64,000 nucleotides of DNA from Micromonospora humi (GTDB lineage Bacteria > Actinomycetota > Actinomycetes > Mycobacteriales > Micromonosporaceae). Positions 1 through 9,060 of the stretch are shown here, in pieces. The stretch spans positions 32,622-96,621 of the forward strand of contig NZ_FMDM01000021.1 in assembly GCF_900090105.1 (NCBI RefSeq). Reading direction: 5' to 3'. Below the pieces are notes generated by a model that saw only the letters and a program-made list of their open reading frames with translations, ran no database searches and was not told the origin of the DNA. A program made the translations under genes and the position numbers. Numbering within the stretch: position 1 is the first letter of the stretch; each line of letters starts with the position of its first letter.

Positions 1-3000
1 ACCGGTGAGGTGGTCGAGCAGGTAGGAGCTGCGACCCGAGCCGGCGAACAGCCCGACCCGGCCGGGGTGGCGGGACGGGTCGTGGCCGGCGTGCTCCAGC
101 GCGTGCCAGGCGCACTCCAGCAGCAGCCGGTGCTGCGGGTCCAGCGTCTCCGCCTCGCGCGGGGTGACGCCGAAGAACGACGCGTCGAACTCGTCGATGC
201 CGGGCAGGAAGGTGCCGGCCCGCACGTACGCCGGGTCGTCGATCCGGGCCGGGTCCGCGCCGTCGGCGAGCATCTCCTCGACGGTGAACTCACCCACCGA
301 CTCCACCCCGTCGCGGATGTTCGCCCAGAACTCGTCCACCGTGCGGGCGCCGGGGAACCGGCAGGCCATGCCGACCACGGCGACCGGCCCGTCGGCCGGG
401 CCGGCGGTCGGGGCCGGCCGCGGGACGGGCGGCGCCGCCGGTTGCGGGTCCGCGCCGGTCGACGTCACGCCGACGAGGTACGTGGCCAGCGACTCGGGCG
501 TGGGATGGCGGAACAGGTCGGTGGCGGTCAGCACGTCGCCGAGCCGGTCCCGGAGCCGGTCGAGCACGGCCAGCAGCCGCATCGAGTGCCCGCCCAGGTC
601 GAAGAAGTTGTCCCGCGGGCCGACCTCGTCGACGCCCAGCACCTCGCGCCACACCCGGGTGACCAGCCGCTCCAGGCGTACCCGGTCGGCGTCCCACCGT
701 CCCGACGTGCTGGTGCCGGCGCCGGCCGGCTCCCGACCGGCGGCCTCGGGCCCGGTCCGGACGGTGGTCGCGGGATCGCCCGGGGCCGCGGTTCCGGGAC
801 CGGTCACGCCGGTGAACCGGCGGACGTCGCGCGGGCCCGGTGCGGGGAGCGCGTCCGGGTCGACCTTGCCGTTGCCGGTCAGCGGCAGCGCGTCGAGCCG
901 CACGAACGCGGCCGGCACCAGCCAGGACGGCAGCTCGGCGGCGAGCGTGGCGGACAACCCCGCCGGGTCCGCCCCGTCGCCGGCCAGGTAGGCGACGAGG
1001 CGCGGGTCGGTCGGGTCGTCGTGGCGCAGCTGGACGGTCACGTCGGCGCGCGGCCGGTGCCGCCGGATCGCCGCCTCGATCTCGCCGCACTCGATCCGGT
1101 AGCCGCGCACCTTGACCTGCCGGTCGGTACGACCCAGGTAGTCCAGGACCCCGTCCGGGCGGCGGCGCGCCAGGTCGCCGGTGCGGTACAGGCGCGCGCC
1201 GGGCCCGGCGAACGGGTCCGGCCGGAACCGTTCGGCGGTGCGGTCCGGCTGCCCCAGGTAGCCGCGCGCCACCCCGGCGCCGCCGACGTACAGCTCGCCG
1301 ACCACACCCACCGGCACCGGGTTGCCCCACGTGTCGAGCAGGTGCAGCGCGGTGTTGGCGATCGGCCGGCCGATCGGCACCGAGCCGTCGGTCGGGGTGT
1401 CCGGCGCCACCTCGTACGCGGCGCAGCCGACCACGGTCTCGGTCGGGCCGTACTCGTTGACCAGCGCGGTCTCCGGCGCGTGCGCCCGCCACGGGGCGAC
1501 CTGGTCGGCGCGCAGGTTCTCGCCGCCGATGACGAAGCAGCGGGTCCGCCCGGCCAGTTCCGCCGGGCGCAGCTGGTGCGTGACCAGCTCCAACTGGGCC
1601 GGGGTGAGCTTGACCAGGCCGAACGGGGTGTCGGTGTCGCGCAGCGCCTCGCCCAGCGCGGCCGGGCCGAGGTGCTCGCCGATCATCCGGACCGTGGCGC
1701 CGGCGGCCAGCGGCACCAGCAGGCTCGTCACGGTCAGGTCGAACCCGACCGACGAGTGCAGCGGGACCACGTCGCCGGCGCGCAGCCGGTAGGCCTGGGT
1801 GGCCCAGCGCACGTAGTTGGCGACCCCCCGGTGGGTCACCATGACGCCCTTCGGGCGGCCGGTCGACCCGGAGGTGTGGATGACGTACGCCAGGTCGTCC
1901 GGGGTGGGCGCGGGCCGTCGTCGCGGCCGTCGTCGCGGTCCGCCGCGTGCCGGCTCGGCCGGTGTCGCCGTGGTGTCCGGCACCAGCAGGGCCGCGTCCC
2001 CGGGCACCAGGTGCGCCAGCTCGGCGCAGGTGAGCACGGTCCGGGCCGCGGTGTCGTCGATCAGGTGCCGCAGCCGGGCCGGCGGGTTCGCCGGGTCCAG
2101 CGGGACGTACGCCGCGCCGGCCCGCAGCACCGCCAGCACCGCCACGGTGAATCCGACCGTGCGGGGCAGCAGCACCCCGACCAGGCCGCCGACGCCGACG
2201 CCCCGCGCGCGCAGCGTCTCCGCCAGCGCCTCGGCCCGGGCGTGCAGCTCCCGGTAGCTCAGCGCGGCCACGTCGTCGGTCACCGCCACCCCGTCGGGGG
2301 TACGCCGGGCCTGCTCCTCGATCAGCACGTGGACCGGCTCGTCCGACCCGTCGGGTGTGGCGGTGCGGTTCCACTCGTCGACCAGCCGCCGGTGTTCGGC
2401 GGCGGTGAGCATCGCGGCCGAGCCGACCGGCGCGCCGGGGTCGGCCAGCAGCGACGTCAGCAGCGTCTGGTAGTGCCCGGCGAGGCGGGTCATCGTCTCG
2501 GTGTCGAACAGGTCGGTGCGGTACTCCAGCACGGTCCGCAGACCCCGGTCGTCCTCCCGGACGGCGACCGTCAGGTCGAACTTGGCGGTCTGCGCCGGCA
2601 CCTCGACGGCGCTCACCTGGAGGCCGTCCAGCCGGGGCGGGGCGGCCTCGCGGCCGTACACGAACATCACCTGGAACAGCGGGTCGAAGCCGGCCCGGCG
2701 GGCCGGGCGCAGCGTCTCCAGCACCGTCGAGAAGGGAAGCTCCTCCCGGCTCAGGGCGTCGAGCACGGCGTCGCGCACCCGGCCCAGCACCGTGTCGAAG
2801 GACGGGTCGTCGTCCAGCCGGGCCCGGATCACGACGGTGTTGAGCAGCAGGCCGACGAGCCGCCGGGTCTCCGGACCGCGCCGGCCGGCCACCGGCGTGC
2901 CGACCACCACGTCCCGCTCGCCGGTCCACCGGGCCAACAGCACGTGCAGCACCGCCAGCAGCACCATGTACGGCGACACCCGCGCGCGCCGGCAGAACGC

Positions 3001-3783
3001 GGCCAGCTCCTCGGCGGGCACCTCCAGCGGCACCGCGAGGGTGGCGCCCGCGTGGGACGGCACCGCCGGCCGTGGTCCCCGGGTGGGCAGGTCGAGCGCC
3101 GTCGGCGCGCCGGCGAGCTGCTCCCGCCAGTAGTCGAGCTGGGCCGAGGCCTCCGCCCCGGCGAGCCAGTCCCGTTGCCGGATCGCGTGGTCGCGGCAGT
3201 CGCCGGTCACCGGGTCCAGCGCCGCCGGCCGCCCCGCGCGGTGGGCCGCGTAGAGCCGTTCCCACTCCTCGTGCAGGATGCCCAGCGACCATTCGTCGAC
3301 AGCGACGTGGTGGATGGTCAGCAGCAGTACGTGCTCCTCCGGCGCGCAGCGCACCAGCTCGGCCCGGAGCAGCGGCCCCCGCGTCAGGTCGAGCGGCTCG
3401 CGGGCGGCGGCCCGCAGCCGGGTGGCCACCTCCCGATCGCGCTGCCAGCTCGGCAGGCCGCTGAGGTCGTGCGCCCGCAGCAGCCCAGGGCGCGGTGGGT
3501 GGACCACCTGGACCAGCCGGGTGCCGTCGCCGCCGGGCGCGGGCGCGAGGGTGGTGCGCAGCGCGGCGTGCCGGGCCACCAGGTCGTCGAGGGTCGCGGA
3601 GAGCGCCGGTACGTCGAGCGGGCCGTGCAGCCGGTAGGCCAACGGCACCAGATAGCCGCCCGAACCGGGGTCGAGCCGGTCCAGTTGCCACATCTGGCGC
3701 TGGGCCGCGGTGGCCGGCGCGGGGCGGCCGGGGTCGGGCCGCTCCGGTGTGGCCGGTCGCCGGGTCCGCAGGACGTCGGTCAT
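1..3783 (-). CDS. Hybrid NRPS-PKS, C-A-PCP-KS (C-terminus beyond window)
   Basis: First 1261 codons of a modular megasynthase running off the left edge. Visible order: condensation domain (about residues 20-440, core HHVAVDEWS near 155), adenylation domain (about 480-1000, core HTSGSTGRPKG near 633, GNGK lysine near its end), peptidyl carrier domain (about 1030-1100, DNFFDLGGHS with the phosphopantetheine serine), then the beginning of a ketosynthase (VAVVGMACRFPG from about 1128; DPQHRLLLE present, active Cys not reached). Aligning the A-domain pocket by eye with GrsA gives DLTKVGEVGK, one residue from the published Asn code DLTKLGEVGK, so asparagine (or aspartate) is the predicted substrate. 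Start chosen at ATG 3783 with GGAGG just upstream; an in-frame GTG at 3801 is possible. An N-terminal C domain implies an acyl or peptidyl donor from another protein. The rest of the cluster must lie to the left. Confidence 0.93.
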   Translation of the reverse strand, partial: MTDVLRTRRPATPERPDPGRPAPATAAQRQMWQLDRLDPGSGGYLVPLAYRLHGPLDVPALSATLDDLVARHAALRTTLAPAPGGDGTRLVQVVHPPRPGLLRAHDLSGLPSWQRDREVATRLRAAAREPLDLTRGPLLRAELVRCAPEEHVLLLTIHHVAVDEWSLGILHEEWERLYAAHRAGRPAALDPVTGDCRDHAIRQRDWLAGAEASAQLDYWREQLAGAPTALDLPTRGPRPAVPSHAGATLAVPLEVPAEELAAFCRRARVSPYMVLLAVLHVLLARWTGERDVVVGTPVAGRRGPETRRLVGLLLNTVVIRARLDDDPSFDTVLGRVRDAVLDALSREELPFSTVLETLRPARRAGFDPLFQVMFVYGREAAPPRLDGLQVSAVEVPAQTAKFDLTVAVREDDRGLRTVLEYRTDLFDTETMTRLAGHYQTLLTSLLADPGAPVGSAAMLTAAEHRRLVDEWNRTATPDGSDEPVHVLIEEQARRTPDGVAVTDDVAALSYRELHARAEALAETLRARGVGVGGLVGVLLPRTVGFTVAVLAVLRAGAAYVPLDPANPPARLRHLIDDTAARTVLTCAELAHLVPGDAALLVPDTTATPAEPARGGPRRRPRRRPAPTPDDLAYVIHTSGSTGRPKGVMVTHRGVANYVRWATQAYRLRAGDVVPLHSSVGFDLTVTSLLVPLAAGATVRMIGEHLGPAALGEALRDTDTPFGLVKLTPAQLELVTHQLRPAELAGRTRCFVIGGENLRADQVAPWRAHAPETALVNEYGPTETVVGCAAYEVAPDTPTDGSVPIGRPIANTALHLLDTWGNPVPVGVVGELYVGGAGVARGYLGQPDRTAERFRPDPFAGPGARLYRTGDLARRRPDGVLDYLGRTDRQVKVRGYRIECGEIEAAIRRHRPRADVTVQLRHDDPTDPRLVAYLAGDGADPAGLSATLAAELPSWLVPAAFVRLDALPLTGNGKVDPDALPAPGPRDVRRFTGVTGPGTAAPGDPATTVRTGPEAAGREPAGAGTSTSGRWDADRVRLERLVTRVWREVLGVDEVGPRDNFFDLGGHSMRLLAVLDRLRDRLGDVLTATDLFRHPTPESLATYLVGVTSTGADPQPAAPPVPRPAPTAGPADGPVAVVGMACRFPGARTVDEFWANIRDGVESVGEFTVEEMLADGADPARIDDPAYVRAGTFLPGIDEFDASFFGVTPREAETLDPQHRLLLECAWHALEHAGHDPSRHPGRVGLFAGSGRSSYLLDHLTG

Positions 3784-4576
3784 CGCCTCCGCCTTCGTCA
3801 CTGCCCGGCCGCCGGGTGGGCTCCGTCCGGGCGCGGACAGCCGCGCCCGGAACGGCCGGGTGATGGAAAAGATCAGGATTCCTCGATGGGGAACCTCGCT
3901 CATCATGGCACCGGCGATCTTCACCCGCCGATCCCCGGATCGTGTCGGCGGTCGGCGCGTTCGGTGCCTGAGGCAACACGTTCGGCCAATTCCCGGGTGC
4001 CGGTAAGAAATGCGATTGCGCCTCCGACGCCGCGGTTCGGGTCGGCCGCCGAGGTGATGTCGCCCGTATCGGTCATCGGCAGTTCCGCCCGCTCCGAGGG
4101 CATTGTGGAGGGATCGGCGTCACGGCAATCGTCGGGCGACCCCGCCGGTCCTGTCTCTGATTCGACAATTGCCTCGGGTTCCGGCTGACGTGTCGGAAAT
4201 CCGCCCCTCGGCGCGTCTCCTGCGATTTCTGTCGACATTTCGCGTGGAATCGGTCCGCCGAATGTCAGGGCGTGATTGACCGGCACCATTTCGCCGCGGT
4301 GGTGGGGATCCCGGCCGGGGAAGGCCACCGCCTCGCCGGCCTCGGCGCGGGGGATGGCGGACGGGTCGGCGCGGTGGACCCGCCGGCAGGTGGCAGCCAC
4401 CCGATCGGTGGACGGGACCCGCCGGTGTGGCCGGAATTGATGACGAGCGGTCGATAACCGGTGCGGCGGCGTATCGCGAGAAGTCCTTGCCTCCTACGGT
4501 GACGTCCGGCACGCGGACGGGAGGAGTCGGGACCCACCCGAGGGCGCCGTCCGGGCGGACAGGGAGAGTTGTCTCG
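3784..4576. other. Divergent intergenic region, no secure gene
   Basis: About 790 bases between the leftward NRPS-PKS and the rightward secreted protein. The middle (roughly 3980-4260) is visibly less GC-rich than the coding DNA on both sides, which fits regulatory DNA. Promoters for both flanking genes should lie here, but I cannot point to a convincing hexamer pair. The only candidate gene is a weak leftward frame at 3921-4238, listed separately. Confidence 0.5.
3921..4238 (-). CDS. Possible small acidic protein, unknown function
   Basis: An open frame of 105 codons beginning MSTEIAGD. The product would be hydrophilic and rich in Asp, Glu, Thr and Pro, with no membrane segment or motif I recognise. 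Against it: no good ribosome binding site precedes the ATG, and G/C at third codon positions is only around 60 percent while neighbours are above 90 percent. For it: it lies in the same direction as, and just upstream of, the NRPS-PKS gene, where short accessory proteins or leaders can occur, and a shorter version could start at MTDTGDIT. It may equally be untranslated leader DNA. Confidence 0.22.
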   Translation of the reverse strand: MSTEIAGDAPRGGFPTRQPEPEAIVESETGPAGSPDDCRDADPSTMPSERAELPMTDTGDITSAADPNRGVGGAIAFLTGTRELAERVASGTERADRRHDPGIGG

Positions 4577-7500
4577 ATGCGAGTTTGGAGTCGCGCGGTC
4601 GCGGTGCTCGCCGCCGGCGCGGTCGTGGTGGCGGGGGTGCCGGCGCTCGCCGCCACCGTCACCGTGGCGGATGCCGGCGCCACCGGGCGCACCGGCGTAC
4701 GGGCCACCGGAAGCAGCGCCGCGCTGGACGCCGCGCGTACGGTCGCCACCAGGGCGCTGACGACGCCGGGGGACACCCGGCTCGTGCCGACCGTGCCCCG
4801 CACCGACACCCCGCGGATCACCGACGGCGGGATCACCGACATCGAGGTGATCGGCAACCGCGTCTTCGTCGCGGGCACCTTCACGTCGATCACGAACGTC
4901 GGCGGCACGGCGGTCGCGCAGCGGTCGCTGGCGGCGTACAACCTGGACACCGGGAAGGTGGACACCGGCTTCCGGCCCACCATCGACGGCGCGGTGGCGG
5001 CCGTCGAGGCCGCGCCGGACGGGTCGTCGCTCTACATCACGGGCTCGTTCAACACGATCAACGGGGTCACCAAGCGCAAGATCGCCCGGCTCAACCCGAC
5101 CACCGGCGCGCCGGTCGCCGCGTTCACCGCGAACGCGAGCGCCCGGGGCACCGCGCTGGCCGTCAGCCCCACCGCGGTCTACGTCGGCGGCCAGTTCACC
5201 ACCGTCAACGGCGTCGCCCGCAGCGGCCTGGCCGCGCTCAACCCCACCACCGGAGCCGTCGACACCGCCTTCAACCTGCCGGTCACCGGCGGCATCGGCG
5301 TCGGCGGCCTGCTCACCGTGCAGCAGCTCAAGCTCACCCACGACCGGAGCAAGCTGCTGGTGGTGCACACCGGCCGGCAGATCGCCGGCCAGGACCGCTA
5401 CGGGGTGGCGCTGATCGGCACCGCCAGCAAGGCGCTGCTGCCGTGGCGCACCCGGCTCTGGGAGGACAACCTCTCCTTCGTCGGCGGCGTCCAGCGCGTC
5501 TTCGCCGGTGACATCGCGCCGGACGACTCGTACTTCGTGGTCACCAGCGGCTCCGGCGGCGACCGGCCGCCGATCAACGACACCGCGATCGCGTACCCGC
5601 TGACCGGGAACGACCACGTCGAGCCGCTCTGGATCTCCCGGCACTTCGACAGCATCTACTCGGTCGCCATCACCGCCACCGCCGTCTACGTCGGCGGCCA
5701 CTTCAGCTGGCAGGAGTCGCCCACCTCGAACGTGCCGTGGCCCGGCCAGGACAACGTCGGCTACGGCACCGGCCAGGGACTGAGCGGCTACGGCCTCGGC
5801 GACCAGGTGGTCCGCCGCGACCACCTCGGCGCGCTCGACCCGGTCACCGGCACCGCGCTGGAGTGGAACCCCGGCTCCGACTCGTACGAGGGGGAGAAGG
5901 CGATGCTGGCCACCTCGCGCGGCCTGCTCGTCGGCGGCGACGGCAACGTCAAGGGCGGCAAGACGACCGGCCGGGTGGCCTTCTTCGACCTGTCCACCGC
6001 GCCCGCGCCGTCGTCGCTGGACACCACTGTCACCACGCCGATCGAGGGCGCGGTGAAGCCGGCCGGTGAGACCTTCGACCTCGGCGGGCAGGGGCTCGCC
6101 CCGGCCGGCGTGGCCCGGGTCCAGGTCGAGGTCATGAACCGCAACACCGGCCGTTACCTGCAGGCCGACCTGACGACGTGGGGCGACTTCAAGGGCATCA
6201 ACGCGACGCTCGCCGCGCCGAACGCCACCTCCACGACCTGGACCCTGCCGGTGTCCCTGCCGGCCGGCGTCTACCAGATCCAGGCGAAGACGTTCGGCCG
6301 CGACGGCGCCGGCGACACCACCAAGGCGGTCAAGAAGATCGAGACGTTCCGCTTCGACGACCTGCCGCCGGCGACCCGGATCACCGCGCCGGCCGCCGGG
6401 CTGCTGGCCACGAAGACCTTCGTGGCCACCGGCACCGCCACCGACGACAAGGGCGTCAGCTCGATGGTCTACTCGTTCCGCACCCCGGACAACCGCTACC
6501 TGCAGGACGACGGCAGCGTCGCGGCGGTCTACCACACCTTCCGGGGCGAGCCGGACGTGATCGGCGCGACGTCCACCACCTGGCAGTACGAGGTGACGCT
6601 GCCGACCGAGGGGCAGTGGAAGATGAGCGCCACCGCGGTCGACACGGCCGGGCAGAGCGACCTGCGCAGCGACGACCGGGACTGGACGATCTCGGCGACC
6701 GGCGTCCCACCGACCGTGGCGATCACCGCGCCGGTGGCGATGACCCCGCCGACCGCCGCCGCGCCGCTGACCGTCGCGCCGGGCGCGCGGATCACGTTCG
6801 CCGGCACGGCCCGCGACGAGGACGCCCTGAAGTCGGTCGAGATCTACCTGCGCAACAACACCACCCGCGAGGCGCTCGCGGCGGACGGCACCTGGGGGAG
6901 CGACTCGGTGGCCGCGTACCACCGGATCTCCCCGCTCAACCTGGACGCCGCGACGTTCGACTGGTCGTTCACCACCGTGCCGCTCACCCCGGGCGTCTAC
7001 GACTTCCGGGTCCGGGCCACCGACCGGCTCGACCTGACCACCGCCACCGGCGACCTGGGCCGGCTCACCGTCACCGCCCAGGTGCCCGGTGACGCCTTCC
7101 CGAACGGCCTGCTCAGCTTCACCGGCACCGACCAGGACGTCGACCGGCTGCACCTGGACCTGGCCGGCACGGCGACCGACGACAAGGGCGTCCGGGCCGT
7201 CCGGGTGGCGCTGCGTGACCTGGACACCGGTCGCTACGTGCAGCCGAACGGCACGATGGCCGCCGCGTTCGCCACCGTCGACGCGACGCTCGCCAACCCG
7301 GACGCCACGAGCACCGCGTTCACGCTCTCGATCGACCTGCCCACGAAGGGCACGTACAGCGTCGAGGCGTGGGCCGTGGACACGGCCGGCCAGCAGGACG
7401 GGTCGACCGCCGGCGCCACCGCGAAGTACCTGGTCTACCCCGGTGACCTCGACCCGACGCTGGAGCCGGCCATCACGCCGGTCGAGGGCGAGGCCTACAC

Positions 7501-7792
7501 CGGCGGCCGGATCGTGGTCTCCGGACGCGCCGTCGACGACGTCGGGATGCAGCGGGTGGAGGTGCAGATCACCAACAGCGCCGGGCAGGGGATGAACGCG
7601 GCCGGCACGTTCGGCCGGGCCGGCACGTGGATCGCCACGTTCCTCACCAGCCCCGGCTCACCGGGTTCGAACTTCGCGTACACGTCACCGGTGGTCCCGG
7701 CCGGCACCTACTCGGTGACCATCCGCGGCATGGACAACCACGGGCAGTACCAGCAGCCGCCCCGTACCGTCTCGGTGACGGTCACCGGCTGA
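4577..7792 (+). CDS. Secreted beta-propeller and Ig-like repeat protein
   Basis: A 1071-residue exported protein. Residues 1-26 form a signal peptide (MRVWSR, hydrophobic stretch, ALA/AT cut site). Residues about 75-480 carry repeats of the type VYVGGxFTxVNGV ... LxALNPTTGAxDxxF, as in the delta-60/PQQ-like propeller repeats of cell-surface proteins. The remainder (about 490-1071) holds at least four repeated modules with motifs such as ATDDKGVxxVxV..R and TSTTWxxxVxLPxxGxYxxxAxAxDTAGQ, resembling bacterial Ig-like domains. The start is ATG 4577 with AGGGAGAG at 4561-4568; the frame remains open further upstream but has no better signal. Likely role: extracellular adhesion or polymer binding. 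No catalytic motif is recognised. It faces a strong terminator and a convergent dehydrogenase. Confidence 0.9.
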   Translation: MRVWSRAVAVLAAGAVVVAGVPALAATVTVADAGATGRTGVRATGSSAALDAARTVATRALTTPGDTRLVPTVPRTDTPRITDGGITDIEVIGNRVFVAGTFTSITNVGGTAVAQRSLAAYNLDTGKVDTGFRPTIDGAVAAVEAAPDGSSLYITGSFNTINGVTKRKIARLNPTTGAPVAAFTANASARGTALAVSPTAVYVGGQFTTVNGVARSGLAALNPTTGAVDTAFNLPVTGGIGVGGLLTVQQLKLTHDRSKLLVVHTGRQIAGQDRYGVALIGTASKALLPWRTRLWEDNLSFVGGVQRVFAGDIAPDDSYFVVTSGSGGDRPPINDTAIAYPLTGNDHVEPLWISRHFDSIYSVAITATAVYVGGHFSWQESPTSNVPWPGQDNVGYGTGQGLSGYGLGDQVVRRDHLGALDPVTGTALEWNPGSDSYEGEKAMLATSRGLLVGGDGNVKGGKTTGRVAFFDLSTAPAPSSLDTTVTTPIEGAVKPAGETFDLGGQGLAPAGVARVQVEVMNRNTGRYLQADLTTWGDFKGINATLAAPNATSTTWTLPVSLPAGVYQIQAKTFGRDGAGDTTKAVKKIETFRFDDLPPATRITAPAAGLLATKTFVATGTATDDKGVSSMVYSFRTPDNRYLQDDGSVAAVYHTFRGEPDVIGATSTTWQYEVTLPTEGQWKMSATAVDTAGQSDLRSDDRDWTISATGVPPTVAITAPVAMTPPTAAAPLTVAPGARITFAGTARDEDALKSVEIYLRNNTTREALAADGTWGSDSVAAYHRISPLNLDAATFDWSFTTVPLTPGVYDFRVRATDRLDLTTATGDLGRLTVTAQVPGDAFPNGLLSFTGTDQDVDRLHLDLAGTATDDKGVRAVRVALRDLDTGRYVQPNGTMAAAFATVDATLANPDATSTAFTLSIDLPTKGTYSVEAWAVDTAGQQDGSTAGATAKYLVYPGDLDPTLEPAITPVEGEAYTGGRIVVSGRAVDDVGMQRVEVQITNSAGQGMNAAGTFGRAGTWIATFLTSPGSPGSNFAYTSPVVPAGTYSVTIRGMDNHGQYQQPPRTVSVTVTG

Positions 7793-7806
7793 GCCGCCCG
7801 GCCCGC

Positions 7807-7846
7807 GGGCCGGTCCGCGTCGGTTCCTCCGACGCCGGGCCGGCCC
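7807..7846. terminator. Hairpin between convergent genes
   Basis: Arms at 7807-7823 and 7829-7846 around a 5-base loop pair almost completely, with a short bulge. It lies between the ends of the secreted propeller protein and the leftward alcohol dehydrogenase, so it can end transcription in both directions. There is no U-tract, as is usual in actinobacteria. Confidence 0.7.
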
Positions 7847-7853
7847 GTGGTCG

Positions 7854-8900
7854 TCAGGGGCGGATCAGCCGCATCCCGCCGGTCGTCGGGCGGTCCATGG
7901 TGGCCAGCGCGGCGGGCGCCCCGGCCAGCTCGACGGTGCCGGTGACCAACTCGCCCGGGCGCAGCACCCCGGCGGTGACCAGGCGCAACAGCTCGGGGTA
8001 GGCGTGCGCCGGCATCCCGTGGCTGCCGCGCAGCTCCAACTCGTACGCGATCACCAGCTCCATCGGCAGGGCCGGCCGGCCCCGCGCGGCGGGCAGCAGG
8101 CCCACCTGCACGTGCCGGCCGCGCCGGCGCAGGCCCTCGATGGAGGCGACGCAGGTGGCGTGGCTGCCCAGCGCGTCGAGCGAGAGGTGGGCGCCGCCGC
8201 CGGTCGCCTCCCGCACGGCGGCGGCCACCTCGGCGGGGCCGCCGAGCGTGCTGCCGTCCAGGCAGATCGCGGCCCCGCTGCGCCGGGCCAGTTCCAGCGC
8301 GGCGGGTGCCACGTCCACCGCCACCACCCGGGCGCCGCTCGCCGCCGCGACCATCACGGCGGACAGGCCCACCCCGCCGCAGCCGTGCACGGCGACCCAC
8401 TCCCCGGCGGCCACCCGGCCCTGGGCGACCACCGCCCGGAACGCGGTGGCGAACCGGCAGCCGAGCGCGGCGGCGGTCGCGTCGTCCACCGCGTCCGGCA
8501 GCCGGACCAGGTTGACGTCGGCGTGCCGCACGGCGACGTACTCGGCGAACGAGCCCCAGCCGGTGAAGCCGGGTTGGGTCTGTCGCTCGCAGACCTGCTG
8601 GTCACCGGCGAGGCAGGAGGGGCACCGCCCGCAGGCGCAGACGAACGGCGCGGTGACCCGGTCGCCGGGGCGCCACCCGCGTACGTCGGCGCCGACCGCC
8701 GCGACGACGCCGGCGAACTCGTGCCCGGGCACGTGCGGGAGCCGGATGTCCGGGTCGTGCCCCTGCCAGCCGTGCCAGTCGCTGCGACACAGCCCGGTCG
8801 CGCCGACCCGCAGGACCACCCCGTCCGGCGCCGGCGTCGGGTCGGCCACCTGTCGTACCTCGGGCCACGCACCGAACTCGTCGAACACCACCGCTCGCAT
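7854..8900 (-). CDS. Zinc-dependent alcohol dehydrogenase (MDR family)
   Basis: A 348-residue medium-chain dehydrogenase. Catalytic zinc ligands are visible at Cys38 (GLCRSDWHG) and His60-Glu61 (PGHEF). The structural zinc lobe has four cysteines at about 90, 93, 96 and 104 (CGRCPSC ... QQVC). A Rossmann motif GCGGVG lies near residue 171, so NAD(P)H is the cofactor. The start ATG 8900 yields the family's usual N-terminus MRAVVFDEFG; longer frames upstream look non-coding. The gene is divergent from the P450 at 9061 and shares a 160-base region with it. It may be a tailoring enzyme for the NRPS-PKS product or a general aldehyde/alcohol oxidoreductase; the substrate cannot be read from the sequence. 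Confidence 0.9.
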   Translation of the reverse strand: MRAVVFDEFGAWPEVRQVADPTPAPDGVVLRVGATGLCRSDWHGWQGHDPDIRLPHVPGHEFAGVVAAVGADVRGWRPGDRVTAPFVCACGRCPSCLAGDQQVCERQTQPGFTGWGSFAEYVAVRHADVNLVRLPDAVDDATAAALGCRFATAFRAVVAQGRVAAGEWVAVHGCGGVGLSAVMVAAASGARVVAVDVAPAALELARRSGAAICLDGSTLGGPAEVAAAVREATGGGAHLSLDALGSHATCVASIEGLRRRGRHVQVGLLPAARGRPALPMELVIAYELELRGSHGMPAHAYPELLRLVTAGVLRPGELVTGTVELAGAPAALATMDRPTTGGMRLIRP

Positions 8901-9060
8901 TCCCGCATCCTGACATGCCGTCCGGCGGCGTTGACAAGGGCAAGGAGCAGGGCGCAAGTTGCGGGAAAGCGGCAGAAATAGATTGATGCCGGCAAATCTT
9001 GACGTGTGTTCGTCCGGTAGCGCACGGTAAGGAAAGTGGTCGGTAGTGCAGGAGGCGGTC

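Noticed and set aside
290..3979. A 1229-codon minus-strand frame overlapping the NRPS-PKS gene
   Set aside because: It is another reading frame of the same strand, extremely rich in Arg, Pro and Gly, without any motif; the real frame starts at 3783.
10..4188. A very long open frame on the plus strand across the NRPS-PKS gene
   Set aside because: Its product is Arg/Gly/Pro/Val-rich without domains; the minus strand gives intact C, A, PCP and KS motifs. Such antisense frames are normal at this GC content.
4265..7153. Long minus-strand open frame opposite the secreted propeller protein
   Set aside because: Low-complexity composition; the plus strand has a signal peptide, repeats and a ribosome binding site.
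8931..9028. Possible promoters TTGACA (8931) and TTGACG (8999) between the dehydrogenase and P450
   Set aside because: No convincing -10 hexamer lies at 16-18 bases from either.
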